This document shows, one piece after another, positions 8,718 to 18,385 of a stretch of 64,000 bases of DNA. The stretch is from Mariaggregatimicrobium sp964498785 (GTDB lineage: Bacteria; Zhuqueibacterota; Zhuqueibacteria; Thermofontimicrobiales; Thiofontviventaceae), in contig CAZCJL010000016.1 in assembly GCA_964498785.1 (NCBI GenBank), forward strand, positions 15,829 to 79,828, in the 5' to 3' direction. Made by a program: the position numbers and the translations under genes. The notes beneath the pieces were generated by a model. That model was given only the letters and a program-made list of their open reading frames with translations, did no database searches and was not told the origin of the DNA. Numbering within the stretch: position 1 is the first letter of the stretch; every line of letters starts with the position of its first letter.

Positions 8718-10115
8718 TTAGTTGTAAGCCGGCGCATTCTTTAAATGCTCAACTGGTATATTTTGAGGCGGTGAAAGTGGGCGACGCCTTAATCTCCGTT
8801 TTTTCGTCTTTGGAGTTAAATGAGCCAACCGATTCAAAGAAACAACGATTCCCACAACGATCCATAAGGCGCTACTCACCTGGTTGGATATCCAAAAATC
8901 CGGGCCTGGCTGAGAGGCCAACAACAACCCAAACAATGTTGCCAACAAACCACTCCCCATATTCGAGATGAGATAAAAATCATGTTTCATCGCTTTGCGG
9001 CCCTGTATCAAAAAACCCAGAATAAACCAGAGGAAAAATACGAGTCCCGGATACCCTATTTCTGAAGGTATGAGAAGATAAAGATTATGCGTAAAAATAA
9101 TCGTTGCATAATATTGGAAGTTCCTGATACCAACCCCGGTCATTGGATATTGTGCTAAAACGCGATATGCATCAACATCTAAATCTTTTCTGTGTTCGGC
9201 CTGCTTCTCGGCACTAATTTGACCCCTCCCCTCAAACCGATCTATAATGCGCTGTCCATATTTTGCAGATGCAATAACCAGTACCACCAAAATACCGGAT
9301 AATACACGAGTTAATATCTTCTTAGTTTTTTTATTACCCCTTCTAAACAGGTCAATGCCAAAAACAGTAATCATTCCAAATGCAAAGCCAACCCATGAAC
9401 CACGATTACCAGTGGTGTAAAGCGTAAACATGGAAAGAAAAAATAATCCAGACATCAGGCGCATCATGTTCTTATCTTTTCTCTGCAATGCGATCATAAT
9501 TTGGCGAAAAATGATCGGCAATAGAATAAGTTGGTACATTCCAAACTGATTTGCATGTAGAAACAGCGACCGGGTTCTCCAGAACATGAACGTCGTGAAT
9601 TTTCCATCGATAAATCCAATATGAAAAAACCGAAACTTATATTGAATAAGAGCAATAATGCAGGGATACAATAAACCAAGGCATAAACTTTTAATGATCC
9701 AATCGAAATCCTCGTATCCTTGCATTGCTTTAATAATTGTTGTCATATAAAGAAAATTAAAAATCAAGATGATAATCCCGCCTAAAGCAATGTTCATATT
9801 ATATGCTTGTAACGCAGAAACTGTTGCCCAACCGAACATTAAGAACACCGGAACTGTTATCATAAACGTTATCTTATGCTTTTTAGGCCACTTAACTTTC
9901 TTTTGTCCCATCGTCGCAATTGCAGCAAACATAAAGATATAAGTAAGTCTTAAATCCAGACTCAGGGAGCCAAGCCACACCCCTCCCTGCCAGGGCGCCG
10001 ACACGATGGAAGCAGCTAAAAATATTTGATGCGGCTTTTTCAGTTTTAAAATAGTTGTGGCATTTATTAATGCAAAAAGCGAAAAGAAGACTAAGCCGAC
10101 AGGGCCATCAAGCAT
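8718..10115 (-). CDS. O-antigen ligase/polymerase-type membrane protein (Wzy/WaaL family)
   Basis: A 465-residue integral membrane protein with about 11-12 predicted helices and a large soluble loop between roughly residues 280 and 330. The segment YTTGNRGSWVGFAFGM resembles the Wzy_C/O-antigen-ligase core, where an Arg near a Gly-rich turn contacts the lipid-linked glycan. Such proteins polymerise repeat units or ligate the glycan onto an acceptor at the periplasmic face. It is the only clear polymerase candidate in the cluster, so polymerase (Wzy) is the more likely role. The very basic C-terminus (KTKKRRLRRRP) should be cytoplasmic. The alternative role is a ligase. Confidence 0.75.
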   Translation of the reverse strand: MLDGPVGLVFFSLFALINATTILKLKKPHQIFLAASIVSAPWQGGVWLGSLSLDLRLTYIFMFAAIATMGQKKVKWPKKHKITFMITVPVFLMFGWATVSALQAYNMNIALGGIIILIFNFLYMTTIIKAMQGYEDFDWIIKSLCLGLLYPCIIALIQYKFRFFHIGFIDGKFTTFMFWRTRSLFLHANQFGMYQLILLPIIFRQIMIALQRKDKNMMRLMSGLFFLSMFTLYTTGNRGSWVGFAFGMITVFGIDLFRRGNKKTKKILTRVLSGILVVLVIASAKYGQRIIDRFEGRGQISAEKQAEHRKDLDVDAYRVLAQYPMTGVGIRNFQYYATIIFTHNLYLLIPSEIGYPGLVFFLWFILGFLIQGRKAMKHDFYLISNMGSGLLATLFGLLLASQPGPDFWISNQVSSALWIVVGIVVSLNRLAHLTPKTKKRRLRRRPLSPPQNIPVEHLKNAPAYN

Positions 10116-10171
10116 AACTATCTCTTTGATTAATTCTCGTTACAATTAACTTTTATCAGAAATCTTACAAT

Positions 10172-11314
10172 TTAATACGAGTGATAATATTCGTACAGTT
10201 CATTAAATTTTCTTAGTTGTTGTTCATTTGAAAAATGATCTTCAACTCTTTTACGGGCGTTTGTTGCTAATTTTTGACGCAACTTATCGTCGCTCAATAA
10301 TTTTGTTAAACTTTCAGCCAAATCATCGGGACTTTCCGGGGGGACTAACAATCCGCATTCGTTATCAATAATCGCCTCAGGTGTTCCATCTACAGCGGTG
10401 GCGACAATTGGTCTTGAGCAAGCCATTGCTTCCAAAATTACATTTGGCAAGCCCTCAAATAGCGATGGCAGCGTAAAAATATCAAATGTATTCACAATTT
10501 CTGTTACATCTTCCCGGAAACCAAGAAAATGAAAATGATCCGTCAAATTCATTGCTGTTATTTTTTCTTCTAGTTGATTACGCAGCGGGCCATCACCTAC
10601 AAAAACAAATTTTACTTTCGGATATTTTTCGATAATCCGTGGTGCCGCGTCAATTAAATACGTATGCCCCTTCTGTATCGATAATCTGGCAACAGTACCA
10701 ACGATAAAATCATCTTTTGCAAACCCCAATTCTGCGCGTTTGTCTTTACCATTTACAAGGTTATATTTCTCCAAATCAACGCCATAATGAATTGTTTCGA
10801 TTTTCTTTGGATGAATACCTCGTTTTTCAATTAAAAATTGTTTCACACCATCAGAAACCGGAACGATCTTATCGACAAGCCCCATGCACAATCGATAAGC
10901 AACCCGATGCCGCCATTTATCCTCGTCACTCTCGGCAGGATTTGAAACGGTATCCCATGAAATGATATGATGTACTCCTGCAAGTTTGGCAGCTAACGCT
11001 CCGATTATATCCGCATAAAAAAGTGTTGTCATCACAATATCGATTTCGCGCGCTTTCATTAATTTAGCGACTTTAAAAACCTGGGTGAAATCGAATTTAT
11101 GTTTTTTAGTAAACAAAAAAACATCATACCCGGTTGCTTCAAACTCCTTTTTCAAGGGCCCGCTGATTCCCACGCTGCAAATCGTAATATCATATCTATT
11201 CCGATCCAGCATATTGATTAATTCCAGCAGCTTCCGTTCTGCGCCGCCAATTGAAAACCCGTTTACCAGTTGTAATAATCGTATTTTCCGTTTTTCTTCC
11301 ATAACATTCCCCAT
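10172..11314 (-). CDS. GT4-family glycosyltransferase
   Basis: A 380-residue GT-B fold glycosyltransferase. The N-terminal acceptor domain opens with LLQLVNGFSIGGAERKLLEL, the glycine-rich loop. The C-terminal donor domain has the sugar-nucleotide motif FEGLPNVILEAMACSRP, with Glu288 and Glu295 near the retaining E-x7-E position. It acts at the cytoplasmic membrane face on a lipid-linked oligosaccharide. The start is uncertain: ATG at 11314 has AAAGGG very close, and a second ATG at 11302 has GGGGA at better spacing, giving a protein four residues shorter. It follows a hexapeptide acyltransferase by 23 nt. Donor and linkage cannot be predicted. Confidence 0.85.
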   Translation of the reverse strand: MGNVMEEKRKIRLLQLVNGFSIGGAERKLLELINMLDRNRYDITICSVGISGPLKKEFEATGYDVFLFTKKHKFDFTQVFKVAKLMKAREIDIVMTTLFYADIIGALAAKLAGVHHIISWDTVSNPAESDEDKWRHRVAYRLCMGLVDKIVPVSDGVKQFLIEKRGIHPKKIETIHYGVDLEKYNLVNGKDKRAELGFAKDDFIVGTVARLSIQKGHTYLIDAAPRIIEKYPKVKFVFVGDGPLRNQLEEKITAMNLTDHFHFLGFREDVTEIVNTFDIFTLPSLFEGLPNVILEAMACSRPIVATAVDGTPEAIIDNECGLLVPPESPDDLAESLTKLLSDDKLRQKLATNARKRVEDHFSNEQQLRKFNELYEYYHSY

Positions 11315-11337
11315 GCCCTTTTATGCGAACGAGTTAT

Positions 11338-11895
11338 TTATACATTACCCATTTTTTCATTATTCTTATTTTTATTCGGATAGATTTTCTGCGGATAGAC
11401 GCCGACAATTGTGTGATCTGCCGGAATGTCCTGAATAACCACTGCATTCGCCCCGATGTTCACGTTATCCCCGATTGTTACATTTCCCAATACTTTACAA
11501 CCAATACCAAAAAACACATTATTCCCAATTACAGGGAGTCCTCCTTTTCGGCCGGCAATAAATACATTTGGCGCTAATACACAATATTCACCCATTTCAA
11601 CACGGGAAATAAGGCAACCGGTAAATGAATGAATCGCCAGTCCTTTGCCAATCTTTGCTTCTTTTGCAATATCTATTCCGGAGGTAAGATGAACAAATAT
11701 TTTAAGTACATAATGTATTAAAAGACAAATTTGTTTAATTACCGGAATTTTGAGATTCATTGACCAATGACCGAAACGATACGTTAATACCGCGTGAGCA
11801 CCGGCATCAAAAATCAATTGCAATTTCCCCTTCAGCGAAAGACTTGAGTTCCATCGCGCCAATTCGTTAATATCAGCTTTTACATTTTCAAACAT
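11338..11895 (-). CDS. Serine-acetyltransferase-like hexapeptide acyltransferase, copy 1
   Basis: A 185-residue left-handed beta-helix protein. After an N-terminal helical part (residues 1-70), hexapeptide repeats run from GIDIAKEAKIGKGLAIHS to GDNVNIGANAVVIQDIPAD, with the usual end VGVYPQKIYPN. It resembles CysE, but short CysE-like proteins inside polysaccharide clusters usually acetylate sugars rather than serine, and no cysteine genes are nearby. The conserved His in AIHSFTG is a candidate catalytic base. It lies between two GT4 genes. A related copy is at 14805. Confidence 0.75.
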   Translation of the reverse strand: MFENVKADINELARWNSSLSLKGKLQLIFDAGAHAVLTYRFGHWSMNLKIPVIKQICLLIHYVLKIFVHLTSGIDIAKEAKIGKGLAIHSFTGCLISRVEMGEYCVLAPNVFIAGRKGGLPVIGNNVFFGIGCKVLGNVTIGDNVNIGANAVVIQDIPADHTIVGVYPQKIYPNKNKNNEKMGNV

Positions 11896-11909
11896 AAACG
11901 ACTTCCGTT

Positions 11910-13097
11910 TTATACATATTTTTCACACAAATCAGATAATTGCTTTCCACGAATGTCCCAGGTATGCTTTTCCTCAATTTCCGAACGCGCGTTATTTCCG
12001 ATTTTCTGGCGTAATGTATCATCCCGGATTAATTTATTGATATTATCGATAACAGCATTAATATCATTGGGTTTTGTGAGCAAACCAGTCTCGCCATTTT
12101 GAATTATTTCAGATATCTGTCCGATCTCGGTAGTTACTAATGCTTTTCCACACGCCATATATTCAAAAACTTTTACCGGTGAATAATAGAAAAAATCTAA
12201 TTTGGGATATGGCGCCAGGACGATATCCATTGCGCATATATATTTGGGAATTTCATCGTGCGATACAAGGCCGGCAAGAATTACTTTGTCAGACAGCTTA
12301 TTATCTTCAATATATTTTTCAAGATAGGGCTTCATCGGGCCGCCATCACCGACCATTAGAAATTTTACATTGCTATGGTTTTTTACACAATTATCCATAA
12401 TCGTGGTCAAATTCTCAACACCGTGCCAATAAATGAACGAACCGACGAATCCAATCACCTGGCAACCGTTTAAATCGTATTTATCTTTTACTTCTGTAGA
12501 ATCCACATCCGGACGAAATCGCTCTGCATCTACTCCGTTTGGAATCACGGTAAAAAGGTCTTCTGGCAATCCGATTTCTGTGTAGTAATTTTTAACCTGA
12601 TTTGTTTGTGCAAATGCAGCTTTGGATGATTCCAGTACTTTTTGTTCTAACCAGTATAATATTTTCCGCGTCGATCGATAATAATCTTGAAATACAATTT
12701 TTTCATAAGAAGATGGACTATCCACTTCAATAATGAACGGAATATTTGTTTTTTGGGTCAATGATACCGGAGAATATACGTAACTATCCATCCGTGAAAT
12801 GACAAGATCCGGTTTCTCCTGTTCAAGAATCGCCAATTCTTCTTTTATTGAAGAAATGTTTTTTAATAATTGATTTGGTTCGTGAAGGTAGCGATCAAGA
12901 TGCTTTTTCAAAAAATCTCTGAACGTAGCTTCATGTACTCCGTTGCTGCCTTTTCGCTCGATATCATCACGTCGCCAATATAATTTAGCCTCATGATTAT
13001 GCTTTTCGAACGCTTTCAGTAATTCGATCGCTTTAATTGTCGAACCCAATGAAACACCCCACAAATCCCACATATAATTAAAATAAACAATTTTCAT
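11910..13097 (-). CDS. GT4-family glycosyltransferase
   Basis: A 395-residue GT-B fold enzyme. The N-terminus reads MKIVYFNYMWDLWGVSLGSTIKA. The C-terminal domain shows VIGFVGSFIYWHGVENL, FLMVGDGGPM and YYSPVKVFEYMACGKALV. In that last motif the first Glu of E-x7-E is replaced by Tyr, a variant seen in many active GT4 proteins. It should add a sugar to the growing lipid-linked unit at the cytoplasmic face. About 110 nt of non-coding sequence separate it from the upstream phosphodiesterase-like gene, one of the few wider gaps in the cluster. Donor is unknown. Confidence 0.84.
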   Translation of the reverse strand: MKIVYFNYMWDLWGVSLGSTIKAIELLKAFEKHNHEAKLYWRRDDIERKGSNGVHEATFRDFLKKHLDRYLHEPNQLLKNISSIKEELAILEQEKPDLVISRMDSYVYSPVSLTQKTNIPFIIEVDSPSSYEKIVFQDYYRSTRKILYWLEQKVLESSKAAFAQTNQVKNYYTEIGLPEDLFTVIPNGVDAERFRPDVDSTEVKDKYDLNGCQVIGFVGSFIYWHGVENLTTIMDNCVKNHSNVKFLMVGDGGPMKPYLEKYIEDNKLSDKVILAGLVSHDEIPKYICAMDIVLAPYPKLDFFYYSPVKVFEYMACGKALVTTEIGQISEIIQNGETGLLTKPNDINAVIDNINKLIRDDTLRQKIGNNARSEIEEKHTWDIRGKQLSDLCEKYV

Positions 13098-13208
13098 AGT
13101 AATTTCATTTCCAATCGAAACAGAGTGTTATAATATGATACATTTTTTCACTTCGTTATTGCCTGTAGGCGTCATATTACTAAATAATTCAACAATTGTG
13201 CCAACACT

Positions 13209-14786
13209 TTAGAGATACCCCAGACTTTCCAGCCGGCTTTCTAAATCTTCTGTCATACTAAAATCTTCGTCAACCGTATCTGCGTTTTGTTGATCTGTTT
13301 CGTATGTGTCAATAAATTCAACGTTGCGTTTTTCCAGCAAGGAAGGTTCCATAGCCTCTGTAATGACTTTTCCGTCCATGTCTTTACCGACTGGTAACTC
13401 ACGCAGATACAGAATCGTTGGCATTATATCGCATACGAACGTTTCCGAAATCGACACTCCTTTACGAATATTCTTGCCATTCATAATCAGAATGCCCAAT
13501 TCTTCGTGAACGCCGGTAATATCGGCTCTGTTAACAAAGATATAATCCGCATCAACGACTTTATCATCAACCTGGATTTTTTTCTTGAGAAAATCATTGG
13601 CATCATCGATATTCATCAAAAATAAATCTTGTAATTCGAGCACAATTTCCTGCTCATTTGTTTTCACATTGAAAATCGGTTGTTCTCTATCAATAATTTT
13701 CATGCTTCTAAAGATATTGGCAATTGTCCTGATTTCGTTTTTCCGTTTAGGATCATCGATTTGAATAATGTAACTCGAGCCGATTGTCACACAGTGAGCA
13801 GCATCTTTCAGACCGACTGCCTCTAAAATATTCTTGCTTTTAATTTTCAACGACGCAAATATTTCATCCACCAGACCGAATCCATGATCCGAAAGGACGA
13901 TCATGATGTCATTTTCCGTCATCATATCAAATACATCACCAACGAACTTATCAGCTTTGCGATATGTATCCCATATCACGCTGCCATATTTTTCCCGATC
14001 CGCAGGATTAACTTTCACACCTGTACGCTTTTCAAATTCATCCGGGTCCATAAACGACCAAAATTTATGTCCAAGTTGATCTGTTTGCGGAAGCATAATT
14101 GCAGAAATATCTGTCGGATGATTTTTAAGGAGATGACAAAAAACATCTGTGTGCAAATGAAATTTAATATACTGCAATTTTAAAAACGAATCGAGTTCAC
14201 TATAATTACGAAATTTTCTTTTGACCATGAATGATGCTGCTTTTAACATCGTGGACAGGCGAACTCCATTTCGTTTTGCAGCCAGCGCTTGTTTGATATA
14301 GTAGCCGATTCCTGTTTTATCGTAAGATTCCTGCAACTTCATTTTTTGGGTCAGCTCAATATCTTTCAGAAAACCCAAATCTTCAGGAACGGTACGGCTA
14401 TCCCGCGCCAAAAAGCCGGGCACCATAATATCTTTAAAATCTTTTGGCGGCGGCCACGATAAATACCAATAAAATATATTTGCTGTTTCGCTTCTTTTCT
14501 CCTGAAGTATATTCCAGAACCGTTTTGCTTTTAAATCCCGAACAGTATTATAGAAATCCAGAATTCCATGTTTTTGCTCTACCTTGCCGGTGGCGATACT
14601 TGTCCACACACGGGGAGAGGCAGTAAATTCCAGGGATCGCAAATTACTTCTGACGCCTCCCTCGATAACTCGTTTGATATTTGGTAACTGATTTTCTTTC
14701 ATCATCGGATCAATCACATTCCACGTCGCGCCATCCAGACCCAGTATATAAATCCGGGATTTTTCATTGTTCACTCTTTCCGGCAT
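13209..14786 (-). CDS. Alkaline-phosphatase-superfamily / type I phosphodiesterase-like protein
   Basis: A 525-residue protein of the alkaline phosphatase superfamily. Visible metal and catalytic motifs are YILGLDGATW (Asp18), SPRVWTSIATG (Thr62 as the likely nucleophile), QTDQLGHKFW (Asp and His ligands) and VLSDHGFG (Asp and His ligands). The set looks complete. No signal peptide or membrane segment is seen, so it appears cytoplasmic. Relatives hydrolyse or transfer phosphodiesters and phosphonates. In this cluster it might act on a phosphorylated sugar, a nucleotide sugar or a phospho-substituent (inference). It ends in an acidic tail. Neighbours are a GT4 gene and a hexapeptide acyltransferase. 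Confidence 0.7.
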   Translation of the reverse strand: MPERVNNEKSRIYILGLDGATWNVIDPMMKENQLPNIKRVIEGGVRSNLRSLEFTASPRVWTSIATGKVEQKHGILDFYNTVRDLKAKRFWNILQEKRSETANIFYWYLSWPPPKDFKDIMVPGFLARDSRTVPEDLGFLKDIELTQKMKLQESYDKTGIGYYIKQALAAKRNGVRLSTMLKAASFMVKRKFRNYSELDSFLKLQYIKFHLHTDVFCHLLKNHPTDISAIMLPQTDQLGHKFWSFMDPDEFEKRTGVKVNPADREKYGSVIWDTYRKADKFVGDVFDMMTENDIMIVLSDHGFGLVDEIFASLKIKSKNILEAVGLKDAAHCVTIGSSYIIQIDDPKRKNEIRTIANIFRSMKIIDREQPIFNVKTNEQEIVLELQDLFLMNIDDANDFLKKKIQVDDKVVDADYIFVNRADITGVHEELGILIMNGKNIRKGVSISETFVCDIMPTILYLRELPVGKDMDGKVITEAMEPSLLEKRNVEFIDTYETDQQNADTVDEDFSMTEDLESRLESLGYL

Positions 14787-14804
14787 ATATCCTACCTCAC
14801 ATTT

Positions 14805-15380
14805 TTATAATTCAGATTCATTATCCTGTTTTACAATCTTTGCCGGAATTCCGGCAATTGTACAATTAGCGGGAAAACTTTTATTCACAACGGCATTCGC
14901 GCCAACTCTGCAGTTATCCCCGATTGTAATTCCACCAAAAATTTTTGCACCCGGGGCGATGAATACATTATTGCCAATCACCGGACATTTTCCTTTTTCA
15001 TGTCCGATCGTGACATCATGAAACAACACAACGTTTTCGCCAATGACAGCTTTCTTGCTGACAACGATCGAGCCCCAGTGACAAAGATATAATCCTCCTC
15101 CGATTCGGGTCGAAATCGGAATCTGAATTCCAAGAATGATGGATGTCATGAAATTCAGAAGGCGTATCGGAATTCCAAATAACGGAAACCATTTATTAAA
15201 AACAGACGCCTGCGCATAACGAAAGATAATTAATTTCATCAGCACCGGCCGATTCAGTATCAACTTTAGTTTTCGTTTAAAACCAATGGTGTTTACCCCC
15301 TCTGTTTTTGCCTGAATTTCCCAAAATCGATCCAGGTCTTTTTTTAAGATTTCTTTCAGATTAAATGCTTTGCTTTTCAT
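14805..15380 (-). CDS. Serine-acetyltransferase-like hexapeptide acyltransferase, copy 2
   Basis: A 191-residue protein with an N-terminal helical region (residues 1-90) followed by left-handed beta-helix repeats: IPISTRIGGGLYLCHWGSIV, VIGENVVLFHDVTIGHEKG and ITIGDNCRVGANAVVNKSFP. The end AGIPAKIVKQ is typical of CysE-like acetyltransferases. His in YLCHWGSIVVS is the likely catalytic residue. As with the copy at 11338, its place between glycosyltransferase genes suggests acetyl transfer to a sugar rather than to L-serine. It is spaced 18 nt from the phosphodiesterase-like gene and 12 nt from the GT4 gene, so all three are probably cotranscribed. Confidence 0.75.
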   Translation of the reverse strand: MKSKAFNLKEILKKDLDRFWEIQAKTEGVNTIGFKRKLKLILNRPVLMKLIIFRYAQASVFNKWFPLFGIPIRLLNFMTSIILGIQIPISTRIGGGLYLCHWGSIVVSKKAVIGENVVLFHDVTIGHEKGKCPVIGNNVFIAPGAKIFGGITIGDNCRVGANAVVNKSFPANCTIAGIPAKIVKQDNESEL

Positions 15381-15392
15381 ATATTTCTATTT

Positions 15393-16622
15393 TCATATCA
15401 ATGATTTATAAACACTAAACAATCTTCTATAATGATTTTCCTCGGAAAATTTTTGTTCCGTCAGTTCTCTGGCTGCTTTGCCAAATTTCGGAAGTTCATT
15501 TCGATGATCTAAAAAGTATTGAATATGCTTCTGTAATTCCGTGATGTTTCCAAGAGGAAATAAAAATCCAGTCTTTCCTGGAGAAATTAATTCCGAGATA
15601 CCGCCTACATCTGTCCCAATGACGGCTTTTGCCATTGCGAATGCTTCATAGATTACCATTGGCGCATTCTCATACCATTCCGACGGAATGATCATGAACA
15701 TGGAATTGGCAACCAGCTTTTTCAATTCATCACCACCTTTTTTCCCAAGGATTTGCACATTCGTTAACTTGTGCGCTTTCACATAATTTTCCAATTCATG
15801 TCTTTGCGGACCATCACCGATTATTTTTAATACTGATTTTTTAATACCCTTCATCGCTCTTAAAAGCGTCAACAAACCTTTTTCATCGGAAAGACGGCCC
15901 AAAAATATGAAATAATCATCATATTGATACGTTGGCTGATATTCTTCCAACCTCAGAAAATGAGGGATATACAATACTCTTTCTTTTGAAATTCCGCCTT
16001 GCACCAGCTTTCCCTGTAAGAATTTACTGGGAGCAATGAAGTAGTCAATGTGGTCATACACCTTTATCATTTTATGAATTGTGCTTTCGACAGCGATAAG
16101 CATACTGGCAGCATACGAATTTTTATGACACTTCTGAATCACGGCATTAAAAAAATTACCAGATAAGCAGCGTTCGCAAATCTCGTTTTTCTGCGGAATG
16201 TAAAATCGATAATTCGGACACACCAGCTTATATTGATGGACTGACTGCACGATGGGAATCCCATGCTTTTTTAACACCGGCAAAATGGACGGCGATATTT
16301 GATGATCAATCATGTGAAGTTGCGCAATGTCCGGTTTCTCTTTTTCAATTAATTCCTCAATTTTTTCTTTGGCATGAGAAGAATAAATGATGCGCCCCAG
16401 AATTTTGGGTGCATTCTTTATTTTTTCGATAAAACTTAACCCATTGAATTCAATCGCGTCAACGAAATATTGAGAATATTCCACATCCACATTTTGATCA
16501 TCTTTCATTGCAAACGGAACCACCTGATGGCCTTTTTTCTTTAAAAGATCGGTTGCTTCAAAAAGACATCGCTCGGATCCGCCTTTAACGTAATTATATT
16601 TATTTACCATCAATATTTTCAT
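15393..16622 (-). CDS. GT4-family glycosyltransferase
   Basis: A 409-residue GT-B fold enzyme. The start MKILMVNKYNYVKGGSERCL carries the glycine-rich acceptor-domain loop. A four-Cys stretch follows in the N-terminal half (KLVCPNYRF through ICERCLSGNF to QKCHKN), seen in many GT4 proteins and perhaps structural or metal-binding. The donor domain has FLGRLSDEKGLLTLL, KIIGDGPQ and WYENAPMVIYEAFAMAKAV with a full E-x7-E. It should act at the cytoplasmic membrane on the lipid-linked glycan. Donor is unknown. Confidence 0.86.
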   Translation of the reverse strand: MKILMVNKYNYVKGGSERCLFEATDLLKKKGHQVVPFAMKDDQNVDVEYSQYFVDAIEFNGLSFIEKIKNAPKILGRIIYSSHAKEKIEELIEKEKPDIAQLHMIDHQISPSILPVLKKHGIPIVQSVHQYKLVCPNYRFYIPQKNEICERCLSGNFFNAVIQKCHKNSYAASMLIAVESTIHKMIKVYDHIDYFIAPSKFLQGKLVQGGISKERVLYIPHFLRLEEYQPTYQYDDYFIFLGRLSDEKGLLTLLRAMKGIKKSVLKIIGDGPQRHELENYVKAHKLTNVQILGKKGGDELKKLVANSMFMIIPSEWYENAPMVIYEAFAMAKAVIGTDVGGISELISPGKTGFLFPLGNITELQKHIQYFLDHRNELPKFGKAARELTEQKFSEENHYRRLFSVYKSLI

Positions 16623-16656
16623 AATCAGCGTCTTATCTTTTTATAATTCATAAATT

Positions 16657-18375
16657 TTAATTTCTTTTCAGGACTTGATAAATCAATGTCCTCAGCCCAT
16701 TCGCCGACGTCTCATCATAAATCAGCGTCAACTCTGGCGGAACATCCTTGTTTTCATACAAATGATTAATGAGCGGATGATAGCTTTTATATCTTTCATT
16801 CAATACCAGATAATCCACATCCCGAAAATTTGCGTATGCTAACAAGCGATCGACTCTATTTTCAGGAATTTCCACAGATTCCGCAATTTCATAATTTCCG
16901 GCATAAAAGCTCACTGCATGATTATATGCCATGATGATCGGGCTTTTCGCTCCCTTATTTTTTAACCACAGCCCGGCTTGTTTTTGCTCAATTGCCGGCG
17001 CCCATAACTGGGTTGAATATTTATTCTTTTGCATGTGCTTTCCGAATTCCGGTAAAAGTGCAGTGCTCGCGATAACGACTGTGACAATTACCAGTCCGGC
17101 AACATTCAGCGCAAATTCTGATTTAAATTGAGGAACTGATTTTTGAATTGTTTTCTTGAACCACTCAACAAAATGTTCTGCCCCGTTCGCCACCCATATT
17201 AATGCAACGGGGATTAACGGAATAAAATAGCGAATTGTGATGTGAAAAACAGGGATCACGATGAACCAGAAAAAAATTATGAATGCCAGCAGATACAAAT
17301 TTACCAGCGCATCTTTGCCGGACCAGGATTTACTGAATAATCCCAAACCAAGCAATAACACCAAAGGCATCGGTAATACCTGTGTAAATGCCTGCGTCAC
17401 CAGTTTATAAAAATTTTCAAATACTTTCTTTGCCACACTTCCGATGGAAACCTTGATCACGTCAGATTTCTGTTGTTCGACCTTTGACACGAAATTGCCA
17501 ATGTGGTAAATTTCATCCTGAACCAGCCGGGTATTATCATCGTTCAGTGAATGAAACGGATTTTCTTTAAATTTATCCTGATTTCTCACATACATTTCAC
17601 CCTGCTGATTCACAGTCCCCTTTGTGCTGATTGTCCAGGCGCCGGTGTGTTGCTTCAAAAAATACAAATAGGGAAATGACGTCACTCCGAATCCCAAATT
17701 AGTCAGCATCAGAATATAAACATAAGGCATAAAACTTTTTCGCTTGAAAATCTGAGCGATGACGACTAAAAAGACGATCCCGGAATAGGTCACTAAGAAT
17801 CCGATTCCTTCGGGTCTTGTTAAATAGGCACATCCAAACAAGATGCCCAGTACGATTGATTTGCCCAGGCTTTTTGCGTTCAAGATGTTCCAGCCGAGAA
17901 TAATCGCGATCACAGCGATAAAACTGTAAATTGAATCCGATTCTGCTTTCACACTGAAATGCGCTGAAATCGTGTAACAGGAACCTAAAATAGCAACAGC
18001 AAATGCAACTTTTTTATTGAAATGGGTTTTCACAAAAAAGAAAAGCGGGACAATTAACAATGTCGAACTCAACATCGACACTAACCGGCCGGCAATTTCA
18101 TAATCAGGCACAAGGTATGCAAACAATGCCACAACTATGGAATAAAATGGCGACCAGTATGTATGAAACACATGATTCACTCCGTTGAGATGTGCGCTTG
18201 CCGCGAGTTTCAGATAATTTACCTCGTCAAAGCCAATCGCGAATGATTTTGTGCTTAAAATGAGCCGAAAAATTAAAGCGCCTGCGATAATAAATATCAG
18301 CAGAAACCACTCCTGCTTCTTCATATCAGTATTCATTTTATTCCACATTGCTTTGAACATGTTATTGTTCTCCAT
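16657..18375 (-). CDS. GT-C (ArnT/PMT-like, GT39/GT83) membrane glycosyltransferase
   Basis: An integral membrane protein of 572 residues with about 10-11 membrane segments and a C-terminal periplasmic domain. The first loop contains IGFDEVNYLK, the acidic motif that marks the catalytic site of dolichyl- or undecaprenyl-phosphate-sugar-dependent GT-C enzymes. The frame is open further upstream, but that would overlap the preceding gene by about 70 nt. The ATG at 18375 has AGGA at good spacing and sits 10 nt after the previous stop, so it was chosen. It probably transfers a sugar from a polyprenyl-phosphate carrier on the periplasmic side. The DPM-like GT2 enzymes at 27730-30614 could make that carrier. 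Confidence 0.72.
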   Translation of the reverse strand: MENNNMFKAMWNKMNTDMKKQEWFLLIFIIAGALIFRLILSTKSFAIGFDEVNYLKLAASAHLNGVNHVFHTYWSPFYSIVVALFAYLVPDYEIAGRLVSMLSSTLLIVPLFFFVKTHFNKKVAFAVAILGSCYTISAHFSVKAESDSIYSFIAVIAIILGWNILNAKSLGKSIVLGILFGCAYLTRPEGIGFLVTYSGIVFLVVIAQIFKRKSFMPYVYILMLTNLGFGVTSFPYLYFLKQHTGAWTISTKGTVNQQGEMYVRNQDKFKENPFHSLNDDNTRLVQDEIYHIGNFVSKVEQQKSDVIKVSIGSVAKKVFENFYKLVTQAFTQVLPMPLVLLLGLGLFSKSWSGKDALVNLYLLAFIIFFWFIVIPVFHITIRYFIPLIPVALIWVANGAEHFVEWFKKTIQKSVPQFKSEFALNVAGLVIVTVVIASTALLPEFGKHMQKNKYSTQLWAPAIEQKQAGLWLKNKGAKSPIIMAYNHAVSFYAGNYEIAESVEIPENRVDRLLAYANFRDVDYLVLNERYKSYHPLINHLYENKDVPPELTLIYDETSANGLRTLIYQVLKRN

Positions 18376-18385
18376 TATTTTTATC

